Both the position numbers and the translations under genes were made by a program. DNA of 64,000 nt from Tetrapyrgos nigripes (lineage: Eukaryota; Basidiomycota; Agaricomycetes; Agaricales; Campanellaceae). Location: positions 434,001 through 498,000 of the forward strand of contig JAACJM010000038.1 in the NCBI GenBank assembly GCA_013368315.1. The letters are read 5' to 3'. Of this stretch, positions 11,620 through 23,005 are shown piece by piece (position 1 is the first letter of the stretch; each line of letters begins with the position of its first letter). A model generated the notes under the pieces. It did no database searches. It saw only the letters and a program-made list of their open reading frames with translations, and had not been told where the DNA came from.

Positions 11620-13289
11620 ATGGCTCGACTGACTCGTTATATCCTCATTGCTCTTGGATGTTTGGTATGTCCTATGCGTCTAAGTTGTACAGATGATGTC
11701 ACTGACAAAGAGAGACAAGATCCTGCTGCATTACTTGCTTTCACTTGTACAGAGCAACTATCGCATTGTCGGAGGACTCTACAATGATTATGAGGAACTC
11801 AGCACCGATTCAAGCAGCACCCCTGAACCAGATCCGTCAAGAAGTTTATACAAAACCAACGCAACGTTTTTCATGCTTGCGCGCAACTCTGACCTCGAAG
11901 GTGCTATACGAAGCATACGTGGTATAGAGGATCGTTTCAACTCTAAACATGGATATCCATATGTCCTTCTGAACGAAGTACCATTTTCGGATGACTTCAA
12001 GAGGTAGGCGCCCTAACGAATGTTGTTGAGTCAATATTGAAGAGCTCATCTTTTCCTGTTCTACACGCACAGACGCGTCTCCGTTATCACACCCTCTCCT
12101 GTGGAGTTTGGTGTGATATCGCAAGAACATTGGGTCCAGTCTGACTGGATAGACGAAGAGAAGGCGTCGCAGGCTCGGGAGCGTATGAAAGCGGATAACG
12201 TCAAATACGGAGACAGCGTTCCGTATCGGAATATGTGTCGATATAACTCGGGGGTGAGTGTCTTTTGGGATGCTTAGTTCGCTGCCATGCTATACTCAGT
12301 CTACGCGCATACGCAGTTCTTCTACAGGCACGAGCTTCTACAGAAATACCGCTGGTACTGGCGTTTAGAGTATGGCTTATACTTCCTTTATTGCCGAGCC
12401 TTCCTGTCTGACGTGGCTCTAGACCAGATGTCAAATTTCACTGCGATATCAACGAAGACCCGTTTTTATTCATGGAGAAAAATGATAAAACATACAGTCG
12501 GTGTCGTCTCTTCTGTTATAGCCTTATGGCAGTCAGACTGACCGGTTCTATCTCAGGCTTTACCATTGCAACGTATGAAATAGATGCTACAATTCCATCA
12601 CTGTGGAAACATGTTACTGGTATGTAAAGCAGGTATCTAAATGAGTTGCAAAATCTGATAATATTTTCCAGATTTCCTCAATGCACATCCAGAATATGTC
12701 TCTCAAAATAACTCGATGGACTTTCTTTCTCTTACACATGGACGGACTTATAGCAGATGTCATTGTACGTCGTATTCTTCCTATTGATTATCTGCCCCCC
12801 CCTGAGATCTTCAGTCTGGAGCAACTTTGAGATCGCTGATATGGATTTCTGGCGTGGCGATGCATATAGTGCTTTCTTTGACTACCTAGATGCTACGGGA
12901 AATTTTTATTACGAGGTGAGTAGGACGAATCCTACTCCTACCCTACTAATCTGACATCCAATCACTATTCTCTGTTTTGCTCCCCTCAGCGCTGGGGAGA
13001 CGCACCCGTTCATAGCATAGCCGCTGGCCTCTTTCTCCGTAAAGACCAAATCCACTTCTTCGAGAATATTGGCTATCAGCACGATGCTTGGAGTCACTGT
13101 CCTCTACCAGATAGTGTATGGGAAGAGGGAAGATGCGCGTGTAATCAGGGGAATAGTTTTGGTGGGTTCTTTTCTTCGGATTCGTTTTGCCATGTATTCA
13201 TCTTTCTTCTCTTTTCCGGGCACAATTCAGACTATGATGTTAGTTCATGCAAATCGATATGGGACCGACTCATGTCGAAGTCTAAATAG
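11620..13289 (+). CDS. Alpha-1,2-mannosyltransferase, GT15 (KRE2/MNT1/KTR) family
   Basis: Ten exons: 11620-11664, 11720-12003, 12073-12253, 12317-12369, 12423-12496, 12557-12619, 12672-12764, 12815-12915, 12990-13161, 13231-13289; 374 residues. This is a Golgi type II membrane enzyme that extends O- and N-linked mannans using GDP-mannose. A short cytoplasmic tail and signal anchor (RYILIALGCL|ILLHYLLSLV) are followed by the GT15 landmarks in order: FFMLARNSDLEGAIRSI, YPYVLLNEVPF, EHWVQSDWIDE, MCRYNSG|FFYRHELL, WRLE|PDVKFHCDINEDPF, FWSNFEIADMDFW and ERWGDAPVHSIAAGLF. The catalytic core therefore looks complete. The usual TYGFTI motif reads TYSFTI across a splice. Slightly short for the family because the stem is small. 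Confidence 0.9.
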
Positions 13290-14044
13290 ATTTGTGCATT
13301 TCTCCGTATTTTTGGTTTCTGTGGGGGTCATCGCTGCTGGTTACACCCGAGTGCTATTGAGCAGAGTATTGTACGCTCGCTCTTAGATTTGGTACAGCCA
13401 GGGGCAGTCAGAGACAGTTTAAAGTGTCTTCGTCTTCTAGTTTCTAAAGTTCTCACGAGCTACTTACTTTTGCTCCACGTTTTTAAAAAAAAAATTAGAA
13501 CAGCCCAAAAATACACAGGCAAGAACAGACAGTGATTATCAGCCGCTAAATCCAACCTTAGTTTGATGATTCGTAGATCCCAATGACGTTCCACGAGCGA
13601 TGCTTATGCAGAGTTATTCTAGGTTGAATTGGACTGTTTCCCGTCAAAACGCGTCCTCTTTATAAATGGTGGAGCTCTTCTATTCAGACCCTTGGTGACG
13701 GTAGCAATACAGCTTATTGTGATTTCCTTTCTTGCCTGTTCTTACCCTCGCCCCAAACCCCGTCTATTCATCTTTCCACTCTTGCATATGTCTGGAACCA
13801 AAACTCGGGGAAGCCAAACTGATCGTGGCGTCAAACCTCAAACCTCACGCCTCATCAAACGACGCAAGTATGACGAGGCGTAAAGTCAGTGTATGGTACT
13901 CCAGCACAAGTTGGAATTACGGTAGTCCTCCTCGACATATAAAATCCTCAAAATTTAGGGAGAAGAACCCAGACGACCCCCACAAGCCTTCTACGCCCTC
14001 TCATCAACTCTTCTCTAACCAAGCTTCAACAAATAATCACCACA
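13290..14044. other. Intergenic region and promoter of the secreted protein gene
   Basis: No gene. An A-run lies at about 13485-13495. The TATA-like site at 13938 is the only landmark. Confidence 0.5.
13938..13944 (+). promoter_or_regulatory. TATA-like box
   Basis: TATAAAA about 100 bases before the ATG at 14045, in a T/C-rich context typical of strongly expressed fungal genes. Confidence 0.5.
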
Positions 14045-14839
14045 ATGATCTTCAGCCGAGCATTCTCCTTCGTTTCCCTCCTCACGGTCTTCCTGACCTT
14101 CACCTTTGTGGCTGCAAACCCCATCACCTTTACCGAGCCTCGCTCAGACATTTCCTTTGGAAAACGCCAGAGCAACGCTGATATACAAAGCATCTTAACT
14201 GATTTGCAGAGCCAGGTTGGGGGAATCTTGCCTCAGATCGGTATGTTCCCCCATTCCCTAATTATTCCCAATAATCAATGTCTGAACCTTGGTTTGCATA
14301 GACGCCCTCGTATCCGGAGGCAACGCTTCCGACGACACCGTTACCCCTCTCATTAACCAACTCACCTCCGCACTCAACGACTCGGCCAGTAGTCTTTCTG
14401 GTCTCTCATCCTCCTCCTCCAGTAAGAGGCAATCCAACGACGACATTGCTAATCTTGTTGCTGGAATTATCACCGTCAGTCTCCAGGCTGAGTCAATTGC
14501 GTTTTACTCGATACTGATTGCAGTTCTATCATCAATACAGGACATCACCAACAGCCTCGACGGTCTCCTCGGCCAAGCTGCGTCTATTCCAACCCTCGGT
14601 GCCCTCCTCAGCGGCGTTGACATCTCCTTGAACCAAGTCCTTGTCGGCCTCGAGACTCTTCTTGCGGGTGTCCTTAACCTTGTGGCTACTCTGTAAGTTG
14701 CTGTCATTCTGCCAGATGTTATTTTATCGTATCCTGACCTTTTTCGTCTTTTTTTTTTTTTTTTTGCAGACTTGTTGACGTCGCTGGCCTCCTTCGGTCT
14801 CTTGCCTTTGGGCTCACGCTCGCTTCTCTGGGATTGTAA
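14045..14839 (+). CDS. Small secreted protein with repeated Kex2-type KRQSN sites
   Basis: Exons 14045-14240, 14302-14474, 14541-14692, 14770-14839; 196 residues. A clear signal peptide (FSFVSLLTVFLTFTFVAANP) is followed by a short pro-region. FGKRQSNADI and, about 60-70 residues on, SSKRQSNDDI are two dibasic sites followed by nearly the same peptide, so Kex2 could release two related mature chains. The rest is hydrophobic and Leu/Gly/Ala-rich (LLSGVDISL, LLAGVLNLV, ending LASLGL), with few charges and no cysteines, so it is not a hydrophobin. The third intron (14693-14769) contains a 17-T tract. Role unknown; a cell-wall or surface function is a guess. Confidence 0.75.
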
Positions 14840-15254
14840 AGACTTTGAGTGGATAATGAACGTATAGTACAATGAAGGACCAATACCTCATACCGATCTT
14901 TTTGCGTCTGGACTTTGAATAGTACATTTATCGTACATACCTCTGTATAAAGAAACCCGAAATGGGTTCATACTCAGTACTCCCTTTGCCTCTTACAATC
15001 GCAGATTGACTGCTGTCTGCTTGTCAACGCCTTTGTTCCAATCTTGACCTGTCCGTTAAAAAGTTGACCAAAAGTGAAAAGCATGTCATTCATTATTCAG
15101 ACCTTGATGAAGACATCCTACTAGTACAAATCTATACACGATACTAAGCATGTAGATAGTGATTAGCAACACTGAAGTCCTCCGGGACTCCTCAGGCCTC
15201 AGCACAGTGCCCTAGATCCCAAACACCTTCGACCATAATCCCTAAATGATATCC
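14840..15254. other. Convergent 3' intergenic region
   Basis: Lies between the ends of the secreted protein gene and the ferric reductase gene. No gene seen. Confidence 0.5.
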
Positions 15255-18198
15255 CTAAATCCTAAACACCTCCGTATGCACCCCAACCTTCCCCAATCCT
15301 CCCAATCCAAGGCCATTTCCACCACCCATAACACCCAGCCTCGCAACAGCATTACTCGTCTCCCTCGTCAAACTCTCTGGTCCACTTGCACATACGCCTA
15401 CTCCTCCTCCTAGAGGAATGTGAGGAAGTTTACAAGGTAAGACGATATGTGGACCCCATTCCAAATCAACTTCTACGTCATTTTTTCCTTTGTCAAGGTC
15501 GTCGGAAGACGATGAAGCAGATGTACGGTTAGACATGGGTGTAGGTGTAGGACGAGGCGTCTCGACGATAGAATTTGTCTCGGAATTCGCTGCAGCTGGA
15601 GTTGAGGCACAGGACGTCGCATCCTTCTTCGTCTCCTTCGCTAATCCATCTTTGGGTATAGGTAACATGTCCGGCGAAACCTTGTTGCTAGAAGGACTGG
15701 TACTCAAAATACCCCTCAAGATCTGTCCGACATACGGTCTAGATGCAACGGTGACGTCCATGTTAGGGATATCGGGTGCAGATTCGGGTGAGCAGAGACA
15801 GGTGACGTAGATGGAGATATGTAGGTGGAGTGGGTTTGAAGAAGAGTGTGTTGAGGCAGCGGCGAGAGCGATGGAGCGTAGGATTGGCGTGAACCAGGAT
15901 ATGCAGCCTGTATGTAAGGAAAATGTCAGTCAGTTGGTCAGAATGACGCGACGAAAGAAAAAAGAAGAGAAACCGAAAACAGAAAAATAAAAGACAGACA
16001 TCAAGGAAGTGAAGACAAAAGATACCCACCAAAACCCCGAATACACCAAACAAACTCTATCCTCTTCGTCACCTCACCAGCCTTTCTCCCTCTAACACAC
16101 CTCCCAACCAACTCATCCAACATTCCAATTGTAAACGTCGCTCCACTTCCACCGGCTATGAGTAATACGGTCTCGTATTCGCTTAAATCGATGGCACTAC
16201 CACCGTATGGACCGTCGATAGAGACGAGGGTGGGTATGGGGAGGCCCCATGAGCGTAGAGCGGGGGCGATTTCGTTGGAGGTGGAGAAGGCGAGGGTGTT
16301 GGGTTGAGCGAGAGTAACTTTAGCTTGAGGGCCAGAAGATGAAAATGGCTTTTCCTTTTCAACATCAGCACCAGCTTCAGCTTCAGCGTCAACGGCGTCT
16401 TCAGCTTGGATCTGCGCAATGTGTTCTCTCTCGTTCAAAACATACTCGAAGAGAGCCTTGGTCCAGTCACCGCTAACACGAGCACCGAGAAGAATTCCTG
16501 GGCCTTCAGTGCCCCAACCTAGGTCTATAAAGAGATGAAGAAAAAGGGTAAGATACCAGAAGACAGCATAGAGAAGACAGAGAAGGGAAAGAAGAGGCAG
16601 AAGTGAAAGAAAGAGACAGAAGGTAGATAATAATAGACCACGACGTACCTTCGTTACCAGGGAGACTCAAGCACGACGTATCCCTCGGCGCATTCATGAT
16701 CGTCAAAGGATGGCTCTCAAGGACCCTACCACCACCGAAGAACACACGAAGACGGACGTGTTGACCAGCTGCCCAGCCAGAAGTGGTATCTGGGATGCGG
16801 ATCTATAAAGCAAATCCAGTCAGTCAATATCTGGTTAATAACCCAAGAACACGAAGAAAGCCCAAAGCACGACTAGAGGCAAAAGAAAAAACGGAAGACC
16901 CAAAGAAAAGAAAAGAAGAAAAAGACCAACCACGCTCATCTCCTTCCCTACAGCCCAAACCCCTGCGTCCTTCATCCTCATCCTAGCCATCCTCATAAAC
17001 AAATCCGCTCCCAAAAACGCTAACGGCGGGAATATCCACGGCGGTGCGAACGATGTATGATAACACAACGTTATAAAGAACGCCGTTGACACCAAAAGGT
17101 GAGTTACCCAGAACCACTCATAAGCCAAGCCAGAAAGGGTATCGCATACCCATCCTACTCGAGTTACCAGAGGACCTGCGCCGAGTAGACGGACAAGTCG
17201 ACCAAACAATTTGAAGATGGACCCTTCGCGGATGAATTGGACGGAACTGACGGCGAGTATACCGAGACAGGCTAGAGCAGCGACGCCTGAGCCTTCTTTC
17301 TGTTGGGAGAGGATGGGCAAATTGTAGGTGAGGTGGTTGGAGATCCATAGCGAACCGTGGATAAAGGCGAGTAGGATGAGGTTGAAGCCGACGAGGCGAT
17401 GGAGCGGGTTGAGGGTGTGATATGAGTGGCCTGTGTAACAACCGATTAGGGAATGAAAATGGTGTTTGATAGATGAAATGAAAAGATGACGTACCTGGGC
17501 CGAGGAGGAAAGCAAGAACGGAATTCTTTGTAGCGAAGAGATAGAGAGGTGGCAGTTGGGCCAAGGCGAGAAAACCTGGTGAAGGACGTATATTGAGTCG
17601 CAACACACCAAGGTACATAAATGATGACCTACCGGCACGGTTAGAATTTGAAGCCAATTGTGCACCAGTCGTCAGGCAGAGGAGTACAACGACCAGGTAG
17701 ACCACAATAATGATGACTGTGAAGACGTCGTCAGAAATGCAAGTAAAGTCACGACTGTAGAAGAACGTACACTGGCCGAGGTTCAGCCTGAGACCAGGAA
17801 GGGTCCACAGGAACATCGAACGAAACACCAAGAAGAGGCCTTGTAGTTTGTTCCAAAGCGACGACCCTCTGGTAGCGTTGCGCCTTTCTCTATTCGCCGT
17901 AGTCGTTCCAGCACCATCTGCTTCGTCAATATTCCATTCTTCTCTCAAACCCCAAAACCCAACAAATGCCTTGCCCTGCCACAACGCCTTGATGAGATGC
18001 GGCAGTGAATAGAGAACTGCACCGGCGACGAGAGAAGCCCATATGATAGAGAACTTTCTTTGCCATTTCGGGTCTTCGACGTATGAGCTGAAGGTAGTTC
18101 TCTTCAATGAGCAATAACGATAGACAAGTCAGACGATGTACGCACTTGTACAACTCGAACTCAGTCGGAATCGAGGGTGGTTCGCCGTGGTCTGTCAT
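15255..18198 (-). CDS. Ferric/cupric reductase transmembrane component
   Basis: Eight exons on the minus strand: 18198-18146, 18087-17771, 17716-17633, 17575-17495, 17430-16931, 16802-16649, 16524-16030, 15907-15255; 778 residues. This FRE-family plasma-membrane enzyme passes electrons from cytosolic NADPH through FAD and two hemes to extracellular Fe(III) or Cu(II). Visible in order: N-terminal TM helices, heme-ligand histidines in GHSYHTLNPLHRL, LAFIHGSLW and VTHLLVSTAF...CYH, the FAD-binding HPLTIMNAP, the NADPH-binding IAGGSGATFTIGML, and the C-terminal CASGPESL. A low-complexity acidic/Ala insert (EDAVDAEAEAGADVEKEK) interrupts the FAD-NADPH region, and a Ser/Thr/Pro-rich insert lies before the last motif. 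The start is divergent from a CTR copper transporter, supporting a role in copper as well as iron reduction. Confidence 0.9.
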
Positions 18199-18385
18199 GA
18201 TCGTACTAATGCTAAAGTAGTCCGAAAGGTCAGTACAACGTATTCCCGAGGCCAATAAAACAAACACACCGTCCAGTCGTTGTAATCGTTAATTCCGCTC
18301 GTATTTGAGGTCAAGGTCGCCGTTGATGAGGTCGCCTTCTCCACAGTCCAAGACCTTGAGAGTACTAGTGAGAGAGGGGACTAGC

Positions 18386-18413
18386 GACCAATGAAACCAC
18401 GGTTTCATTGGTC
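18386..18413. promoter_or_regulatory. Perfect palindrome with two CCAAT boxes in a divergent promoter
   Basis: GACCAATGAAACC, then AC, then GGTTTCATTGGTC: a 13-bp perfect inverted repeat with a CCAAT core on each arm. It lies near the middle of the 397 bp between the divergent reductase and copper transporter starts. A shared CCAAT-binding complex or metalloregulator site is inferred. A TTGCTCG (18461-18467 area) resembles part of copper-responsive GCTC elements but is too short to call. Confidence 0.5.
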
Positions 18414-18595
18414 AAATTAGTCGGAGACAGGAAAGACACAGCCGTTGCCAAAAATAGTTGCTCGAAAAATTTTTTGTCAAAGCCCCTGTTGGAAATTTGG
18501 TCGCGGCTGTTACAGCTTGTCTTGTTACCACCACCACCATCATCGTGAAGTGGTCTCTCTTTACGACTAAGACGACGGCTTAGAAGTCTACGACC

Positions 18596-19493
18596 ATGAT
18601 GGCCTTAACACTCTCGTCTGTTCTACCTCTGTTCTTGTTCTTCGGACCTACGCTCGCCGCTGACAATGGCATGGATATGTCCATGGATGGCGGGATGGAG
18701 CTTGCCTCCGGAATGATGAAGACATATTTCCATTTTACGCCGGGAGACATTCTTTTCTTCCAAGGATGGGTTCCTTCCTCCAATGGTGCAATGGTCGGCG
18801 CTTGTATCGGTCTGTTTCTACTCGCAATTATAGAGCGATGGGTCAACGCATGTCGAGGGTGTATGGAGGTTTTCTGGGGTAGAAGGTGTGTCTGATTCGC
18901 TTCCTTATATCAAGTGGATGTGATACTGACGTTACATTTGTTCAGAGCGCAAATTATCTACGCCAATCAGCTCAACCGTTCCAAACCCAATGGTCAAGCC
19001 AACGGCGCTACTCCAGAATCGCTCTCAAACATACTTTTCATGCGCACACGCTTCGCACCTCCCTTTATTCCATCTCACGATATCACCCGTGGGCTATTCC
19101 AAATCGCTCAATCGGGTCTAGGATACTTACTCATGTTGGCCATTATGTGAGTAATTCCTTCATTCATTTGCCTGTTTTGATCGCACGAGAACTCGTACGA
19201 CGACTTCGTTGTTGTTCGGGTTGCTCGATGTCGTCCGCGACCTTGAGCTTTGCTTTCCCCAGTCTTCCGTCTTCTTCATCATACTTCATACTTCATACAA
19301 CATACCATCCCGCTTTCTCCATTCTTTCTCGTTCATACCCATACTAACCCATCCCTCTCCCTCCCTCTCACCCTCCCTCTTCACATCCAGGACCTTCCAA
19401 GTCGGCTTCCTCTTCTCCATCCTCGTCGGTCTTGGTGTCGGCGAGATTATGTTCGGGAGATATGCGAGGTCTGGGGCTGCGGTGCATCATTAA
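18596..19493 (+). CDS. CTR-family high-affinity copper transporter
   Basis: Exons 18596-18885, 18946-19146, 19391-19493; 197 residues. A Met-rich N-terminus (MDMSMDGGM after a hydrophobic leader ending TLAAD) would bind Cu(I) outside the cell or vesicle. Three TM segments follow: AMVGACIGLFLLAII, GLGYLLMLAIM|TFQ and GFLFSILVGLGVGEIMFG. TM2 carries the MxxxM copper-selectivity motif (MLAIM) and TM3 the GxxxG packing motif, both diagnostic of CTR trimers. ATG at 18596 or 18599 are both possible. The second intron (244 nt, C/T-rich) is longer than usual here. Divergent neighbour of a ferric/cupric reductase; a decayed paralogue is at about 30.5 kb. Confidence 0.9.
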
Positions 19494-19876
19494 TGTATCA
19501 CTAGTTGGCTTTAGCATTGGCGTGCAAGTCGTTAATGATTTGATGGTCTCTACTAGTCTCTACTAGTACTAGTTGTTTGCCACCGTTCGGAGTCTAAGTG
19601 TCTATGTGTAATCCACGAATTGGGAATATATGTATAGTATACTGATTGTTGTCGATCAGCGATTCACATTCTTGCAAGAATCTTCAAAGCAAACTTACAG
19701 AAATCCATGACTTCATTCAAAGCCGTTATTCTCATTCTCGATTTTACTTAGTGCCTTAAGTCAGAGCTTTATCACATTATTGAACATGCTCTCTACAGAC
19801 TCAAGCTTGAGAAGCAGCTGCAGCCTGCAGAGCATGTCCAGCATAAGATTTAGATTGCCCACCCTCTTTGCGTCCT
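19494..19876. other. Intergenic region with an NLR-gene relic
   Basis: No intact gene. 19671-19783 matches the last coding bases and 3' flank of the NB-ARC/TPR gene (24711-24826). Confidence 0.6.
19671..19783 (-). pseudogene. Relic of the 3' end of the NB-ARC/TPR gene
   Basis: CTTGCAAGAATCTTCAAAGC and the following bases match 24712 onward almost base for base. They continue through the stop region into the codons for CDKAL of the NLR C-terminus, with substitutions and stops. About 113 bp remain. Confidence 0.65.
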
Positions 19877-21282
19877 CTAATCGAGACTCTCCGAGTCGCT
19901 CTGTATGCCAACATGCACTGATGCAAACCTCATCTCGTAACTGCAGTCCATTGTATGACTTTCTGGTTTGATATTTTCTATGGCTGCGATGATGATGATG
20001 ATGATGGGATACAAGGCCTGGATTAATTAAGAAATTGTGTGAAATAATTCAGGAATCAAATGAAACTGAGCAGTAAAGGGATCAACTCACAGCAAGGTAA
20101 GTCATAGCACTCCCATAGATCCCAAATGGAGCATTCAGAGGTAGGGTTCCTAGGACAATATAGGTAGCCTAGAGAGGTCTTAATGAATATCTTATGAATA
20201 ATTGCATGTATTTGGAGCTCACCCATAGTGCAGAATAAAATAAACCTGACTCAAGCAAAAGCAATAATATTTTATACACCTTGCTTGCAGAATGGGTGCT
20301 TGAATCTATGTTCTGCTTAATATCTTTCAGATGGAACCTGTTGAGAAATTTATCAAGCAGGGTAATTTGCTCAGCCTCAAATTGACCAATGGAATAAGTG
20401 GTGCTCACCAAGTCTTGTACCCAATGAGGCCAGTAGCAACCAAGTTGGTAAACAAAAGAGGAATAGTGAGGATCAAGAGACTGGCTCCCGATCCATCTTC
20501 ACTCAAGTTATGCTTTTTTCTTTGGGTAGCTAGACCGAAATCTGTGAGTGTACCGGCTTTCGGAACAAAGATGATCACATCGAATTAGTATATACAGTTT
20601 AGAAAGGAAGGTAAGATAGACGTGTATACATGCACTTACCACAAGACGCAAGCATGCAAATAAATAAAACGAGTTTGATACTCCTGTTTTGGGGAAAGAG
20701 AATCCATGCTCTCCATACGACTATAGCATCGCTGATGACGTACTGTCGAAGAAAAGGAAGAATTAGGATACTTAAGACAAAAGTACTCAAGACAAAATCA
20801 TGCCCCCGAATCGGACGTGTTTACTCACATTCACCCTATCAAAGAAATTCAACGCAATACTCGAATCGGTCAAAAGCGAAACGATTTCTTCCGTCTTTGA
20901 CAGGGCAATGGTCCCAGGCCCAGGTCGAGCTCCAAAAGTCAGCGGAACTGTCTCGATGATGATTTGCGCCGTGAGTGCTATACACACGGTGGTAGTGAGG
21001 AGCATGAATATGGCGAGGGAGGTGAGGACGAGTCTTGCTTGGGATTGGGAGATTCCTTTTGTACTGGTGATGTGCGTTTGTTTAACCATGAGGAATGAAT
21101 GGAGTGAAGAGGTTCAATACTTACTAAAATAAATAAACTGCTGTTATCGAAAGCGTGATATACACGCCATAGAGCAGGAACGGTACTGCGATTTGCGCGA
21201 GGAGAAGTTTGATACTTGAAAGATCGGCGACGGAAAGCGGTGCCGATCGCGAATATATAGGTAGCAGTTGTGTGGAAGACAT
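19877..21282 (-). CDS. Seven-TM membrane protein (agaricomycete receptor-like family)
   Basis: Multi-exon minus-strand gene starting MSSTQLLPIYSRSAP at 21282. Exon segments in order: IKLLLAQIAVPFLLYGVYITL; TKGISQSQARLVLTSLAIFM; TDSSIALNFFDRVN; YVISDAIVVWRAWILFPQN; LVATGLIGYKTW; KVYKILLLLLESGLFYSALW; TYIVLGTLPL; and a last exon with YPIIIIIIAAI, ending at 19877. The ISDAIVVWRAW and LLESGLFYSALW motifs are hallmarks of a large agaric family of seven-helix proteins of unknown ligand; a pheromone- or nutrient-sensing role is speculative. Exact borders of the 20100-20600 exons are uncertain. The 3' half is more AT-rich than the 5' half. The paralogous family at 35.8-40.5 kb shares the exon pattern. 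Confidence 0.7.
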
Positions 21283-22411
21283 GACTCAAGATTCTGAAGA
21301 AAGAATAAGAAGGAAAGAAAGACATCCTTGAATTCGAGTCCTTATATCTATTGTCTGGCCAGCGACATAATAGCAAAACATTTCACATCGATTCCCAGCA
21401 TCTATGGAGCTGGAGCAGCAGTAGATGATCGATTTGATACCGAATTTTGATAGAGCACAAGGATTCACGCCGAAAATACAAAAATATCCGCTCGGCAGAA
21501 AGGCGTACAGAAACACACTTTTTTACAGATATATCTTATATCAGTAGTAGTGATGTGATCTATCCGTCGAGCGGATATTTTTGTCTTTTCGACGTGATTG
21601 ACTCTAGGTATGTAGTTCTCACATATTCCGGCAGCTTCTTCAGGTAATATTACATGTATATATAGCGGCATAGCCAAAGAGCCAAAGAGAAAGGATGGTG
21701 ACATCATCTCCCACATCACCGCAAATCTGATGAACCAGAGTCTGATGCAATACCCCCGTCTTCGCTGAAAAATAAGCATCCGCGAATTGGCTAGAACGCA
21801 GTCTGTTGTCTTTGTGCTTGTCTTCGCTGCACTAGTCGTCGTGTCTGGCGTCTTTTTAGTACTCGTCTTCACTGTCGTAATAGTCGTCAGCGTGTCCAGT
21901 TGCAAAGTACATTACGAGGCCGAAGAATGAGGCTGAGTTTTATACACTCCTTTTCCGCGTGTGGCTATGTTGCATTTGTGCCCCGGTTTTTTCCGCGCTT
22001 CATTCCAATCTCATCCGAGTTGAGTTTCCGTGCAGCTTGTTCATGTGTCCAGTCTGGTGATAGCATGACACGGTCATTGAACACGCGTCTTTGAACACGC
22101 GTCTTGAGTAACCTTTCCGCGTCCAAAAAAAAATTCACGCTTTGTTTCATTGACTTTCACATCAACTTCCAAATGGCGTTGTGTATCTGTATCGTCTAGT
22201 CCTGATTCTATAGCAAGTTCTATGTGATTCTATTGCGTCAGTTTTGGATTCTGGAGGACTGATTGGCAATTGTTCTGGTCTACATCTACCTATATGGTCC
22301 TGATTCTGTGATGACGTTGGTCCTCATACTCCTATATTTATATGCTTGGGCGGTTCCCCTCCTATGATTGTCTAAGAAATGGGGTTTTGTTAGGAGTACC
22401 TTATGGTATTT
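21283..22411. other. Intergenic region with a small inverted-repeat element
   Basis: No gene supported. It holds the 133-bp inverted-repeat element at 21465-21597. Confidence 0.5.
21465..21597. mobile_element. 133-bp inverted-repeat (MITE-like) element
   Basis: Left end TCACGCCGAAAATACAAAAA followed by TATCCGCTCGGC. The right end is the complement of TCACGTCGAAAAGACAAAAA followed by TATCCGCTCGAC. That is about 32 bp with three mismatches. No ORF inside and no clear target duplication. Confidence 0.55.
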
Positions 22412-23005
22412 AAATGAACTTAATAATGTCATGTTTTGGAACTATGGCCGCCCTCATGTTGAATTCTCCGGCTATGTGCCAACTCCACGAGCGTTCTGGT
22501 CGAGAGAGGACTGATGAACACTCCTTGATGAGGACATTGACACTGTTGCAGCATTGATGCGTAGCACACAGGGCGTCATTTCCGGTACAGCTGCGGTGGT
22601 GGCAGGTATGCATGAATCTCCTGTGTGGATCGACACTATCGAGATCATTGTCCCCTCCATCCATATTCCTCGTTGGGTCAATTTCTTTACGCCAAGAGGG
22701 TCAGTGCTTCTATTATCTTCTACGTGCTTGCGTTGGAGCTCATACCTGTGTAGTTATTGGTTCACTAGAAGCGAAGCCCCTATCCATCTTACTGCCTCTT
22801 GCGAAGCTGTCTGGCTTGGTAAATCTCGGAGCATACTTAAAAAAACTCTTGTGATCCACAGCGTAGAAGGAGGTCGAAAGAACATTTATCGTTTGTTGGT
22901 GCTGCAAGATTCGACACTACAGGCAACCTTCTTCTCATGCTCCACTTGGGTTTCCTTATATTCCAACGATTTCGACGACCAGTGTTCTTTCGTCTACGAC
23001 TATTG
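22412..23005 (+). pseudogene. Relic ORF of an unidentified agaric protein
   Basis: Pieces in changing frames read YVPTPRAFWSRED, then DEDIDTVAALMRSTQGVISG...WIDTIEIIVPS...WVNFFTPRG, then PIHLTASCEAVWLGKS, then FVGAARFDTTGNLLLMLHLG. Stops and frame changes separate them (TGA right after WSRED). The pattern recalls hypothetical agaric proteins with a nucleotidyltransferase-like core, but that link is from memory and weak. Confidence 0.35.

Noticed and set aside
21465..21905. Minus-strand 146-codon frame with Thr/Lys-rich start
   Set aside because: Overlaps the inverted-repeat element, no motif, no splice partners.
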